The notes beneath the pieces are model-generated. The model was not told where the DNA came from and did not search any database. It saw only the letters and a program-made list of their open reading frames with translations. From positions 6,818,501 through 6,882,500 of the forward strand of contig OX485805.1 of assembly GCA_950295325.1 (NCBI GenBank): a DNA stretch of 64,000 bases, in the 5' to 3' direction. Numbering within the stretch: position 1 is the stretch's first letter; each line of letters opens with the position of its first letter. The stretch is from Polytrichum commune. Taxonomy: Eukaryota > Streptophyta > Polytrichopsida > Polytrichales > Polytrichaceae. Shown in pieces: positions 50,535 through 60,890 of the stretch. The position numbers and the translations under genes are program-made.

Positions 50535-50960
50535 ACTACATCAATTATCCCAATTAGTGCATGTAGTACTAATCCCTGAAACACTCTCTATTTTGCCAAA
50601 TCCCTAAAACACTCTCTATCCCTAAAACACATATTAGTGAGGGCTGCAAATTTTGACTTAGTGATATTAAATTCATGAATGCATGCTCATTTATCATACA
50701 ATTCAAGAAAATTAGCATGTCTTCTAAAGTGCTTGGAGAGTGATAGAAAAATGATATACAAACACATGCCGGTACTTTCAATGAATAGTGCCGATACTCT
50801 CAATGATAGTGCCGAGATCAACAATGCTTCCTTGATCTTTTAGTGGCACTAATTTCATAGCATAAAAATTTTAGTACCACCTTCACTAATTTCCCACAAT
50901 TACTCTTAACCCTTTATCACTAACTGGGATAATTAGTGTGCAAGTTAAGAAGAGGACGGT
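50535..50960. repeat. Dispersed repeat, copy 2 (MITE-like, pair with 31600-31840)
   Basis: Left part TTATCCCAATTAGTGCATGTAG and right part ACTAACTGGGATAATTAGTG form an inverted repeat around CCCAATTAGTG. Blocks CTCTCTATTTTGCCAAA, TAGTGAGGGCTGCAAATTTT and AAGTGCTTGGAGAGTGATA match the copy at 31.6 kb. It contains a local duplication of CCCTAAAACACTCTCTAT. Confidence 0.55.
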
Positions 50961-51056
50961 GTGAGCTAGTACGGGGGCCCACTAATGCTCCATGGTTTTC
51001 ATTTCTAGAAAGACCACCCATAGTACGAACATTCTAATGTTATGGGTTTGCATATT

Positions 51057-51079
51057 GTATGTATGTATGTATGTATGTA
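51057..51079. repeat. (GTAT)n microsatellite
   Basis: Five to six GTAT units in a row. Confidence 0.9.
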
Positions 51080-51282
51080 GATTCATTGGAGTGTACATGG
51101 ACATGTTACGAGTGTATGGTTCACCCAATTATTATTGTGTATATGAGTTAGTTGTTATTGGTTAAGTAGGAAGAAAGCCAATGAGTTGTTACCGACTGAA
51201 GAAATTATGAGCTCGTATCATGTGGGTCCACTAATGCTTCACGGTTGTCATTTTAAGAAAGAGAACCCATGGTACGAGCTTA

Positions 51283-51737
51283 GGACCACTTTACACTAGA
51301 GCTTGAGTTGACACGTGATTTACAAATTATGTGATTGGTTGAGAGACGGTCCAAGTTCACTTTACAGTAGACCTCGAAGACCGGAGGGACCAAAGAAATT
51401 CGAATGGATGAAAAATCTACATGGCGTCCTAGATGGCAACAAGTGGATAACAATTCATGATCTGTCGCATATTACAGTAAGTCTATCAAAAAGAGGTGGG
51501 TCTAATGTAAAACTAGAAGCCCCAACTATCAATTACATCACCATTTGGCTCCTAATTATATTATATCACCGTAGTGTATACCTTAAACCAAACAAATGTC
51601 CACATGGATGCACTAAGCTTCGGGGCCCATCAATTACAAATTCAACTTCCAAATTCCCACGGTACGGCCTTCAAATGAGTTTCTAGGGCCCTTAGATTTT
51701 CATGGTCACGTCTTTTGGTCTATGTTTAAAGGGTCCC
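51283..51737 (+). mobile_element. Diverged relative of the Harbinger MITE (subfamily with ACTTTACACTAGAGCTTGAG)
   Basis: Begins GGACCACTTTACACTAGAGC after TTA and ends AAAGGGTCCC before TTC. Shares GGTCCAAGTTCACTT, GAAAAATCTACATGGCGTCC and AAAAGAGGTGGGTCTAA with the element at 30222 and, more weakly, with the main family. Confidence 0.6.
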
Positions 51738-52069
51738 TTCATGATATTACATGGTTGCAAGGTTTTGTAAATTTGTTTAACCCTTAAGTGTCTAACAAAC
51801 CCATACACGGGCCTCTTCATGCTTAAAACAAACATATATTCGGGCTTCATAATTCCATTTTAAACAAAGTGTGTCGAAAGTTACTTTATCTAAAATCAAC
51901 GCATCCTTCAATTGCATTGTTTGAATTGATTGGAAACCTTGATGTTAGTGAAGATTTAAATCCAAATACAAAACACGAGCGACCTTGGATGCAACTACAT
52001 ACATTGAATTTTGAGCATCGGTATCAAGTATGAGTAGTTTTTTGTTTGTTTATCTTCTCCTTGACATAA

Positions 52070-52449
52070 GGGCCACCTCACACTCGAGCCAAAGGCCATG
52101 ATCATGTAGTTTGGAGGGCCATCAACTCTCTTCCAAAGGCCGTACCATAAGAAATGAGAAAGCTGTTTTTTTTTTGTTCTTTGGCAAAAACTAACATGGT
52201 CTATCAATATGTGCGTCCCACCCACCTCTTGGAGATGGACCTAATGCAAATTCTAACAGACAATGAAACATCAAATTTAATCTACCATAGGGACCCACAT
52301 AGACTTTTCATCCGTGATAATTTCTTTGGACCCTTAAGCCTTCATCTTCTAGTGTGAAGTGAACTTGGATAATCTCGGCCTTTTAAGACCACTGAGAGAT
52401 CTCATAATGTAATAATCACAGGCCATTAGTCTCGTGTGTGAAATGGCCC
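52070..52449 (-). mobile_element. Diverged relative of the Harbinger MITE (380 bp)
   Basis: TAA on both sides (52067-52069, 52450-52452). Ends GGGCCACCTCACACTCGAGC and GTCTCGTGTGTGAAATGGCC + C. The interior keeps only patches of the family, such as GTGTGAAGTGAACTTGGA and CGGCCTTTTAAGACCA. Confidence 0.75.
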
Positions 52450-52521
52450 TAAGAGAATGTATAAAACAAGGTTTCAAACCCATATATATAAATTAATATG
52501 AGGTACAAACTTGATGAGGCC

Positions 52522-52555
<34 letters not shown>

Positions 52556-52558
52556 TAG
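52522..52558. repeat. (CATA)n-(TA)n compound microsatellite
   Basis: Seven CATA units run into a TA tract, just left of the MITE at 52615. Confidence 0.9.
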
Positions 52559-52614
52559 AGTGTGTTTTTGGTCATGTATTGAGACCCAATGTCCTTTAGT
52601 AAGGGTTGTACTTA

Positions 52615-53009
52615 GGGCCACTTCACACACAAGACTGAGAGCCCGTGACCATTACACTACATGGGTTCCTACATGGCATTGAATGGATCATGTTTCATGG
52701 TCATTTGGACTATTTTCAAAAACCACCTCTTGGAGGTAGGCCTAACACAAAACCGGGAGACCACGGCACTCAGAACGCTCACAACCGTTGATATGTTTTA
52801 TTGTATCATGCACGAAGACCGGCATGAATAGAAATCCATTGAAATAGCATTTGGTTGAGAGCCCGGTCACACGTGACTTCACACTATAGTTGAGGGTCCG
52901 TGACCACACTACACGATGTTGGATGTGTGTTGGGACGGCCTTTGGACACTTTCTTTTGGGTTATCACAATTCCATGGTCACGGCTCTTGGCTCGTGTGTG
53001 AAGTGGCCC
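52615..53009 (+). mobile_element. PIF/Harbinger MITE, copy 6, internally deleted
   Basis: 395 bp. TTA lies before it and TTTA after it. About 105 bp are missing between CCATTACACT and ACATGG.TTCCTAC, that is, the block with the GGCGGAGC motif. The ends and the rest are intact, so length variants exist in the family. Confidence 0.85.
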
Positions 53010-53589
53010 TTTAGCTTCCAATGCAGTATACATAGACATGTTCATGAGAGCGGCGAGCAGTATTTGGGCCTACTAAGCTTAGTAATCATTCAGACCTTGG
53101 ACAACTCACCAACTAATTCAATTATTAGTTAACTAGTTGCTTTTCGTGACTATAGTTGTTTGCGATTTGACTTGTCAAAAAATGTACTTAACTCTAGTTA
53201 TATCTTGTTAATTAAATATCTACTTAACTAAAGTTGAGTGTAGCTTGTTCACGTAATTATTGTTGTAATGTCACTGGTGTGTTATTTGTGTTGGTGTACA
53301 TGGAGTTTGTTCTGAAACCCAACACTGCGAGTGATTGTATAAAGGCGTTTCTTGATGATCCTCAGTGACCTGAGCATATGAAAGACCCTTAATTAATTAA
53401 AGCAAATCAAGAGGCGAAGTCCTTCGAATATAAAATAGAACTTGGAAATTTTCTAGTTAACTACAGTTGCTCTTCAAATCGGTTTGAAAATCGTACTAGT
53501 TACCTCTAGTTGGACCCTTAAAATGTATTGAAAACAATCTAGTTAATTGTAGTTATTTATGCAGTTGTCCAAGGTCTGTAATCATTCAC

Positions 53590-53880
53590 GTGCACTGTAT
53601 GGTGATTGGGGGAGAGAAGAGTGGAAGGGGGGGAGGTAGGTGGGCCCCTCATCCCGGTCCCACCTACCCGCGCGCATTGGGATTCCCACCCACCAGTAGT
53701 AGGCCCAGTTGGCCAGGCTGCCAGCTGCTGCTGGGCCAGGACGCTCGGTCGTAGGACCCACGCACCTCTTCCCCCCGTCCTTGTCCTGGGGCTAGGCTGA
53801 CGCCGTGCCTTCTCCTGCTGCAGCAGCAGCAGAGGCGACCAGACTCCAGCAAAAGCCTCCGGATCTTTTCATGGTTTTAC
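53590..53880. other. Isolated GC-rich island
   Basis: Strongly G/C-rich sequence (poly-G, GGGCCCCTCATCCCGGTCCC, a CTGCTGCAGCAGCAGCAG palindromic core) in AT-rich DNA. Frames on both strands are open for 60-odd codons, as expected from composition, and show no homology. It resembles the GC-rich first exon at 11.5-11.7 kb in composition and could be a relic promoter/exon. Confidence 0.45.
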
Positions 53881-53950
53881 TCTCCGTAAAGTTAATCTCG
53901 CAAGCCAGTATTATAAAAAAAAACGGGGTTTCGTTTCATAACGCCTACTA

Positions 53951-54242
53951 CACTAAATAGGATATTAGTGTTTGATGCACAAAATGCAAACGCATACACT
54001 AACTATCAATAACCCTATGAAAGTATGTAACATTGAATGTAAACGCAACACTAAATATCAAGCATGGTAATATGTGGAAGTTAAATGTTTGAATTTAGTG
54101 TCAGTAGGGACATAACAATGATAAAAGGAGAATTCCAACATATCTTCTAACACTAATTGTTGAAGAATTGAAAGCTAGTGTTGATCAAGGTAGGGTGGTA
54201 GCAACATTAAACATGATCAAACATTAAATATCCTATTTAATG
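53951..54242 (-). mobile_element. TA-flanked MITE, family CACTAAA, copy 3 (reverse)
   Basis: 292 bp between TA dinucleotides, the reverse complement of the family. It begins CACTAAATAGGATATTAGTG and ends CCTATTTAATG, with AGGTAGGGTGGTAGCAAC near the right end matching the family's left part. It sits just right of the GC-rich island at 53.6-53.9 kb. Confidence 0.8.
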
Positions 54243-54274
54243 TATTGATTAGAAGAGGGTAAAGACACGACTCT

Positions 54275-54296
54275 GAGAGAGAGAGAGAGAGAGAGA
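54275..54296. repeat. (GA)n microsatellite
   Basis: About eleven GA units, right of the MITE at 53951. Confidence 0.9.
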
Positions 54297-54959
54297 TGCC
54301 AACTGGTACATTGATTATCGCGAGTATTACGTGTTACTGTTTGGAGTTACGTCGTCTAACTTAGGAGTTCAATTTTCACTAATGAGCGTTAAATAGGTTG
54401 TTCTGAAATTGAAGAACATGAATGGCTTTGCTTGGTGGAAAATTGTGTTCTCGTTATATAGTTATAGTATTGCATAGCTCCGAAGAGTAACACGCAATAT
54501 TTGGGATGACCAGTGTAGCGTTGGCGTGAATGGGAGGCGCTTCACCTAGCACATAACCGCGAGCTCATATGCGAACCCTATATGATGTTGGTTGCGAATT
54601 CATCCCAAATCAATCTCGCTAGACTAATTCGTGGTATTTGACAACGATTTACGGGTTGGAATTATGATCGATGTGCCATGTTACTTAGAGTGGGTTCCAA
54701 AAGTTGTTATGTAGTAGCAAATGTCCAATGTCACCTTCTTTGGTTGCCACCAAGTATTTGCAACACCGTTTACGAGGGTTGACGATGAATATTGTGGGCC
54801 ACAACGAATCATAAGTATAGACTTCTAGTGACCATGGGAAAAGGAGAAAGTTAGAATGATTGGAAGTAGGTTTTTTTTCCTTAAACAATTGTAATATTAC
54901 TATGCCTCTTTTACACAAAATATCAATATTTCTTGGGAAATGTATAATTCACTTTTGAC

Positions 54960-55450
54960 AAGCTTTTATCCAAGCTCAAACTATTGAGGCCAGCTTCACC
55001 AGTCTTCCATCTTTCAATGATTTGCGAAAGTTGTAAAGTGGCCATGCTCAAAGTGAGATATCAAATGGGAATGGTATGAATCAAAAGAGAATTCATGACA
55101 AGCCAAAGAACACTTGAGAGCCCATTGACTTGGGACCCACAAATGAGAACTTGAGCTCTTGATATTCCTAAACGACCGTCACGAGATAGTTTTGAGATTT
55201 TGACCAAGAACTCATTATAAATAATGGTTGAGGACTTGTCATAGTCGTTGCCCCACGTGGGATTCTTAAGGTGCCATAAAAGCGTCGTAATACCGGTAAG
55301 AAGTTGGAACTCCCAAGCTTAAACTCACGTGTAAGATGACTTTGAGTGGAGAAGTGCGAGCAAGACGCTCCCCGCCAATGGGAAGACTCCTTTTTCCAAG
55401 CTTTTAATCTCGAGCTCTCAACCTCTCTATTATAAGGGGAACCCTAAAAC
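54960..55450. repeat. Dispersed repeat (GAGAGCTTGAACTCTCGACATT type), copy 2
   Basis: GAACTTGAGCTCTTGATATT, TTTTGACCAAGAACTCATTA, CATAGTCGTTGCCCCACGTG and GAGCTCTCAACCTCTCTATT are in the same order as at 41.6 kb. Confidence 0.6.
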
Positions 55451-55489
55451 ACATGTGAGTAGTGATTGTTGCAATTGTGATACATGTTA

Positions 55490-55690
55490 AATGGATCACA
55501 ACCTTCAAAGAATGTTTGGAAGCCATTGCCATTGGGACCCACAAAAGAAGAGCTCAAACTCTCGACATTCCTAGTGAGCTACCTCAATATGATAGTTTAG
55601 GAATTTGACTAAGAGCTCATCAAAAGTTATTGAAACTTGTCATCAACATTATACATGGGGTCCATCAAGGTGCAATCGAAGGTAGATGGC
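55490..55690. repeat. Dispersed repeat (same type), copy 3, partial
   Basis: GAGCTCAAACTCTCGACATT, GAATTTGACTAAGAGCTCAT and ACATGGGGTCCATCAAGGTG. It adjoins the ~340-bp tandem array. Confidence 0.5.
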
Positions 55691-56715
55691 GCTATAACCA
55701 ACACTCCACCCTTAATCAACACTTTAATATCTTGCACAATGAATACATACAACACATTATGAGAATGTCCACCACCTTAACATAAGTTTTTTGTTTGAGT
55801 TAGTTTTGGGTCGACTCATTTACCAATAAAATTTTCAACCCTTGTAAATTTTGCACACATATTTCAAATACGACATACTCTGGTGCATTTGGAATCTCGT
55901 GTCAATTGCTAATGAATCATGATACTCATTCAAAAGCTTTCAGTCTAATGATAACACATGTGCTCAATGCTCGAGTGATGGTTCTAGCACCATATACCTT
56001 AATCCCTAAAGAACAAGGGGGTACATATGATATGAAAGGTGTTTTTATAAAACGCGGCTTGCTGACCACGTTTGGAGTGGACATGCAAAAGGTAGTTGTT
56101 AAGGGTGATTTTTGGCCAAAAAGGCATTGTCCACGAGCACACCTCTCATCCATCCAACATAAAAACTTGACTACCTATAGATTTGCGATTAATCCATCTC
56201 AAATGACTTCAGCTGGACTAACTCGAAGTCCGTGAAGCTAATTAGGTTGTTAAGCAATCTAGAAAAAATCACCTCCATACTTGCATATTGTTTTAGGGCT
56301 CTTTTGTTGGATGAATGAGAGATTGGTAGCTTCGTAAGCAACAATTCCATCTTCCCTATACAAGTCAATTGGTCCTTCAAGGAAACCGAGCATTGGAAAC
56401 TTGGAAAAAAGTTGAAGGTCTCAAGGCATGTGGAGACCACTTTAACATCAGTCTCTATGTTGGTTTCCGATCAAGTCATATACCAATAGAACTTTGAACC
56501 TTTATAACTTCTGCACATGGAATCAAAATAAAACACACTTTGGTGCATTGGAATCCCTCGTCGATTGCTAACGATAACCATTACTATTTTTAAAATGAAA
56601 TAATAAAAACATACTCAATTTGCTTAAAGTGATGGTTCTAGCACCATCTACACGAAGAGGTAATTTTTTTTGAAACTCTCGAGTCAAGTGGAAACCTGAA
56701 GCGTAAAGTGAACTA

Positions 56716-57561
56716 CACTAAATACAATATTTAGTGTCACCAATTCTAATTGTCTTGCTCAATACTAATTGCAACTGTGGTATAATGTCACCAACACTAA
56801 ATGTTAACCCAACATTATTTGTCATTCCTTGTAGTTATTTGGGGGGATTACAGAATTACAGTGTTGCAATTACTGTCACTTACCAAGTCATTTTTCATCC
56901 AAATTTCAATCATCCATTCATGACAATATTGCATCAGAAGTTGCTGACAAGAGAAGGTAGGGTTTTGGCCAATGGATGAACTCATCCATCATCCGTGACA
57001 ACATTTGTTCACTTATTCATAAGAAGTGTCATATGAAAAGCTACCATACGATATTTAGGGCCACTTTGCACATGAGACTGAGAGCCCGTGACCATTACAC
57101 TTCAGGCACTCTCATTGGTGGAAAAGGTGGAGCCGGTCCAAGTTCGCTTCACACTACACTTGAGGGACCAACGGAGTATGTGAATGCAAGATGGATGTAA
57201 AGTCTACATGGATTTCTACATGGTATCGAATGGATCATGTTTCATGGTCACTTGGATTATTTTCAAAACCCACCTCTTGGAGGTAGGCCTAACACAAAAC
57301 CGGGAGACCATGGCATTCTGAACACTCACAACCGTTGATTTGCTCTATTTTATCATGTGTGAGGACAAGCATGAATTGAACTTCATTGAAATAACATTTG
57401 ATTGAGGGCCAGTAACATATGACTTCAAACCACACTTGAGGGTCCATGACCACACTACACGTTTTTGGAGGTGTCTTGGGATGGGCTTTGGACACTTTCT
57501 TTTGGGCTGCCACAATTTCATGGTCACAACTCTTGGCTCGTGTGTGAAGCGGCCCTTAGTG
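56716..57561 (+). mobile_element. TA-flanked MITE, third family, copy 4, split by a Harbinger MITE in its terminal repeat
   Basis: Starts CACTAAATACAATATTTAGT after TA and has the family's TTAACCCAACATTATTTGTC and CCAATGGATGAACTCATCCA blocks. At 57057, six bases before its right end, a full Harbinger-type MITE (57058-57555) interrupts the sequence GATATTTA|GTG. The last bases TTAGTG follow the MITE. Confidence 0.75.
57058..57555 (+). mobile_element. PIF/Harbinger MITE, copy 7, inside another MITE
   Basis: 498 bp, TTA on both sides (57055-57057, 57556-57558). It has several unique changes (CACTTTGCACATGAGACTGA at the left end, GAAGCGGCCC at the right). It is inserted in the terminal repeat of the TA-flanked MITE at 56716. 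Confidence 0.92.
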
Positions 57562-58739
57562 CAACAAGCGGCAAGTGGCAAGAGGAAGGGGCTTGCATAC
57601 AATGGGAAGGCTCCATAGTTGAAGCTCACTATCCTCACCAACTTCTCAACCTTTCTTTCTTTCTTGCTCTTCTAAATAAGGCTCTTTGTGTTGGTTTTGG
57701 ATCATCTACCAATAACAATTTGAACTCTTATAACTTTTGCATGTATAATTCAAATAAGACATACTTTGGTATATTGTAATCTCTTATTCATTGCTAATGA
57801 AAAACCATTTAGAGAAAAATTACTACATTGATAGTAGTACATGTACTCAATGCTTAATTGACAGTTCTAGCACCATCGACCTTGAGTAGTAAAAAGTCTC
57901 AAGTCTCCAATGCAAAGCGAAGAACCAAGCAAGTGGCCATGGCAAGTGGAAGGGGCTCCCAAACAATGAGAAGGCTCCATTCACCATCCTCCCCATCCTT
58001 ACGAGGTTCTCAACTGATACAACTAGCAATAAAACTTTGAACCCTCATAAATTTTGCATATGTAATTCAATTAAAACATACTTTGGTGCATTGAAATCTT
58101 TGTCAATTGCTAACGAACATCTTTCAAACAAAAAAATGTACTTCACTAATGATAATCGTACATCCACTCAATGCTCAAAGGGACGGTTGTAGCACCATCT
58201 ACCTTAAGTAGTAAAAAGTCTCAAGTCTCAAGTGTAAAGTGAAGAACGAAGCAAGTGGCAAGTGGAAGGGGCTTCTAGACAATGTGAGGGCTCTGTTCTT
58301 GACCATCCTCACCATCCTCATGAGTTTCTCAACATCCTTCCCTCTTTCGTACCTTAACATACATCGACTCATGTGTTAATCGTTGGATCATCTACCATAA
58401 GACTTTGCGCCCTCATAATTCTTGCATAACAAATTCAAATAAGACATACTTTGGTGCATCCCTTGTCAATTGCTAACAAAACTCATTTAAACGAAAAACG
58501 AATACACTGACAATGGTACATATACTCATTGCTTACAGTGTTCCCATTTGCCTCAAGGGGCAAAAGGTGGCAAGTCTCAAGTGTAAAGTGAAGAGCCAAG
58601 CAAGCGACAAGCGTGATAGGGCTCCCAACTAATGAGAAGGCTCCATTCTTGAAGCTCACCATCTTCACGAGATCTCAACCTCTCTTCCCTCTTCTTGCCT
58701 TAACTCAAGACTCTTACATTGATTTTGGATCATCTACTA

Positions 58740-59297
58740 CAATAATCTCCCGCTTAAGTATGCACCCATTTAAGTACGCATCCTGGTTAAGTGCGCAATT
58801 TCTTTGACAAAAATCAAGGTTCATATTTTCTTGTATGAACATGTCATGCGGAGTCATTTGCCATGAATGCATGAATTTTTTACACTTGACATTCAACGTT
58901 AGTTTGTTACCGTTTTGCTGAAACGTCTCAAAGGATCATCGTAGTTCACCATACATATGTCGAACTTCCGTTTAGGGTTTTGGCATAAGTAGACATTAGC
59001 GCCATTCGCTGCAATATGTTCTCCCGATTATCCTAGACTTTTCGGATGGCGCCTTCATGGACTTCACACTCCCGCCCCCAGTGTCCGCTTGCTCGGCGCG
59101 TTCTGCTTGCTCAACTTTGCAACAATTTCACATCGTTGGGTTTCAGTCGAGCGTCTTGCCTCATGTTTCATCCGTTTCCCGTTGCGATTCATTGAACCAG
59201 AGGGTCTAGAAAACGATAGGAGTAAAGTACGCACCTACCAACTAAGTGTGCACCAACGACTCCAGTTCAAACTGCGTACTTAAGCATGAGTTTACTG
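58740..59297 (-). mobile_element. Pogo/Tigger-like DNA transposon, internally deleted copy 2
   Basis: 558 bp with TA at each side. Left end CAATAATCTCCCGCTTAAGT, right end the partner of CTTAAGCATGAGTTTACTG. The sub-terminal blocks (GTTAAGTGCGCAATTT at the left, AACTAAGTGTGCACCAACGA at the right) match the copy at 17492. It is inserted in the tandem array, splitting CATCTAC|TA|ATAA.AC.TTGAACC. It holds a different part of the transposase from copy 1. Confidence 0.85.
58975..59192 (-). pseudogene. Broken N-terminus of a pogo/Tigger (CENP-B-like) transposase
   Basis: From ATG 59192 the frame reads MNRNGKRMKHEA, then QRCEIVAKLSKQNAPSKRTLG, the start of a CENP-B-type helix-turn-helix. It then frameshifts at a run of C at 59075-59079 (plus strand). 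In the shifted frame the domain continues with GAIRKV and DNRENILQRMALM, with a TAG at 59035-59033 where the family has Trp. The catalytic DDE part is deleted. The family call is firm from the HTH motif order. It is non-functional. Confidence 0.75.
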
Positions 59298-59633
59298 TAA
59301 TAATACATTGAACCCTCATAACTTTCACATACATAACTCAAATAAGACATGCTTTGGTGCATTAGAATTCCTCATCAATTGTTGCTAACGAAAACCATTC
59401 GAACACGAACCGCCACTCTCATAATAGTGCATACACTCAACGCTTAAAGGGACGGTTGTAGTTCCATCTACCTTGAGCGGTAAAAGGGGGAAAGGCTCAA
59501 GTGCAAAGCGAAGGACGAAGCAAGCGGCAAGGCGGAAGGGGCTCCCAGCCAATGAGAAGGCTCCGTCCCTGGAAGCTTGACCACCTTCACGAGCTCTCAA
59601 CCTCCCTTTCTCCTAACTTAGTGTAAAGCGCCC

Positions 59634-59649
59634 GGGGGGGGGGGGGGGG
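59634..59649. repeat. Poly-G run
   Basis: 16 G in a row at the right edge of the tandem array. Comparable runs are at 33563-33574, 35121-35137, 39836-39854 (one C interrupts further on), 43003-43015 (C) and 43798-43820 (C, one G). Confidence 0.9.
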
Positions 59650-60149
59650 TCACTAGACTAATTAGCTAACTTGTCTCTGGTTACTCCACCTTGCTGCTCT
59701 TCTGCCGCCTCTGATTCCGCTGGATGGTTGAGCGCCTTTGGCGATCGATCGATCGAATTTCGAAGTTACGCGATTCTCTGACGCCTCCCTCCTCATGAGC
59801 CCCTGGCACTCCGAAATCGTAGTCGCATGCGCTGTACTAATACAAGCAAAGGCCTATCGTGTACTTGATTCGGTCGCGGGAAGCGTCAGGCTACTTACTA
59901 GAGCTTCAGGACCGCTGTTTCTTGTAAGGAGACTGCAGGCGGGAGGAGGTCGTGCCGGTCCTTGCACATGTGTAGGAGTCAGGATTCAGGGAGCACGCAG
60001 AGTCGCAGACTGTAAGGTTAAGTTTTAAAGTTAGAAGTCGTTTTGATGGTTGCGGAGATTTGTGCAAGCAAAAGCTCGCTAGTAGCTCGTGCACCGGTGC
60101 TTTTGGTCATTCCTGCAGCATTAAGTGCTCAAATTCCCCTACGGAACTC

Positions 60150-60197
60150 ATCATCATCACAATCATCACAATCATCATCATCATTGATCATCATCAC
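60150..60197. repeat. (ATC)n-rich imperfect microsatellite
   Basis: CATCATCATCACAATCATC-type repeats, interrupted, upstream of the leader repeats. Confidence 0.8.
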
Positions 60198-60276
60198 TAC
60201 TTTCGTGCCCTGACTCAATCCGTTGAGTGATGTTGTTCCGTCTCTTTTCAGTCTCTTTTTGAGCTCGTTACAGTAA

Positions 60277-60890
60277 GTGAGGAGGTCCGGAGGGGATCAT
60301 TGCGAGCTCTTTCGAGCTTACACATGTCCAAGCGTGTGGCAGGATCCAGGCATAAGTCTGTGAGAGGTTGAGTTGAGAAGAAATTGGAGCAGTAAGCTCT
60401 CTGTAGCCTATTACAGTAGTTTTTGTCAGATTTTCAGTGAAGAACGTGAGGAGGTCCGGAGGGGATCATTGCGAGTTCTTTCGAGCTTACACATGTCGAG
60501 AGTGTGGCAGGGTGCAGGCATAAGTCTGTGAGAGGTTTTGTCGAGGAAAAATTGGATCAGTAAGCTCTCTGTAGCCTATATTATAGTAGATTTTTGTCGG
60601 ATTTTCACCGAAGAACGCAAGGGGGCCCGGAGAGATCATTGCGAGCTTTTTTTTCGAGGTTACACATGTCGAGTTTGGCAGGCATAAGTCTGTGAGAGGG
60701 TTAAGTTGAGAAATTGGAGCAGCAAGCTCTCTGTAGTTTCCCATTACAGTGTGTTCTTGTCAGATTTTTCAGTGAAGAAGGTGGGAGGAGAGAAACTGCG
60801 AATTCTTGCGAGCTTGCACATGTCAAAAGTGTGGACACAAGTCTGTGAGTGGCTAAGTTGAAAAATTGGAGCGGAAAGCTTCAATCGATC
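60277..60890 (+). repeat. Four ~168-bp tandem repeats in the leader/promoter of the GRAS gene
   Basis: Unit starts at about 60277, 60446, 60617 and 60781 (spacings 169, 171, 164). Shared blocks: GTGAGGAGGTCCGGAGGGGA, TCATTGCGAGCTCTTTCGAG, CTTACACATGTC, GGCATAAGTCTGTGAGAGG, AAATTGGAGCAGTAAGCTCT, and TTTTGTCAGATTTTCAGTGA at the unit end. The first two units are nearly identical; the fourth is the most diverged. AGCTCTTTCGAGCT can form a small hairpin in unit 1. Position 0.4-1.0 kb before the start codon suggests a 5' leader or promoter. Confidence 0.85.

Larger units (their letters stand above)
55700..59632 (+). repeat. Tandem array, period ~320-370 bp, interrupted by two transposon insertions
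   Basis: The landmark CATACTTTGGTGCATT recurs at about 55875, 56535, 57761, 58078, 58446 and 59349. Subtracting the inserted elements (56716-57561 and 58740-59297), successive spacings from 56535 are about 364, 317, 368 and 343. The first spacing (660) includes unrelated DNA with a CACCTACC-type patch. Each unit also has GGGACGGTTGTAGCACCATC, AAGTCTCAAGTGTAAAGTGA, AATGAGAAGGCTCCATTCTT and GAGCTCTCAACCTCTCTT-like blocks. No coding frame persists across units. Confidence 0.8.
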
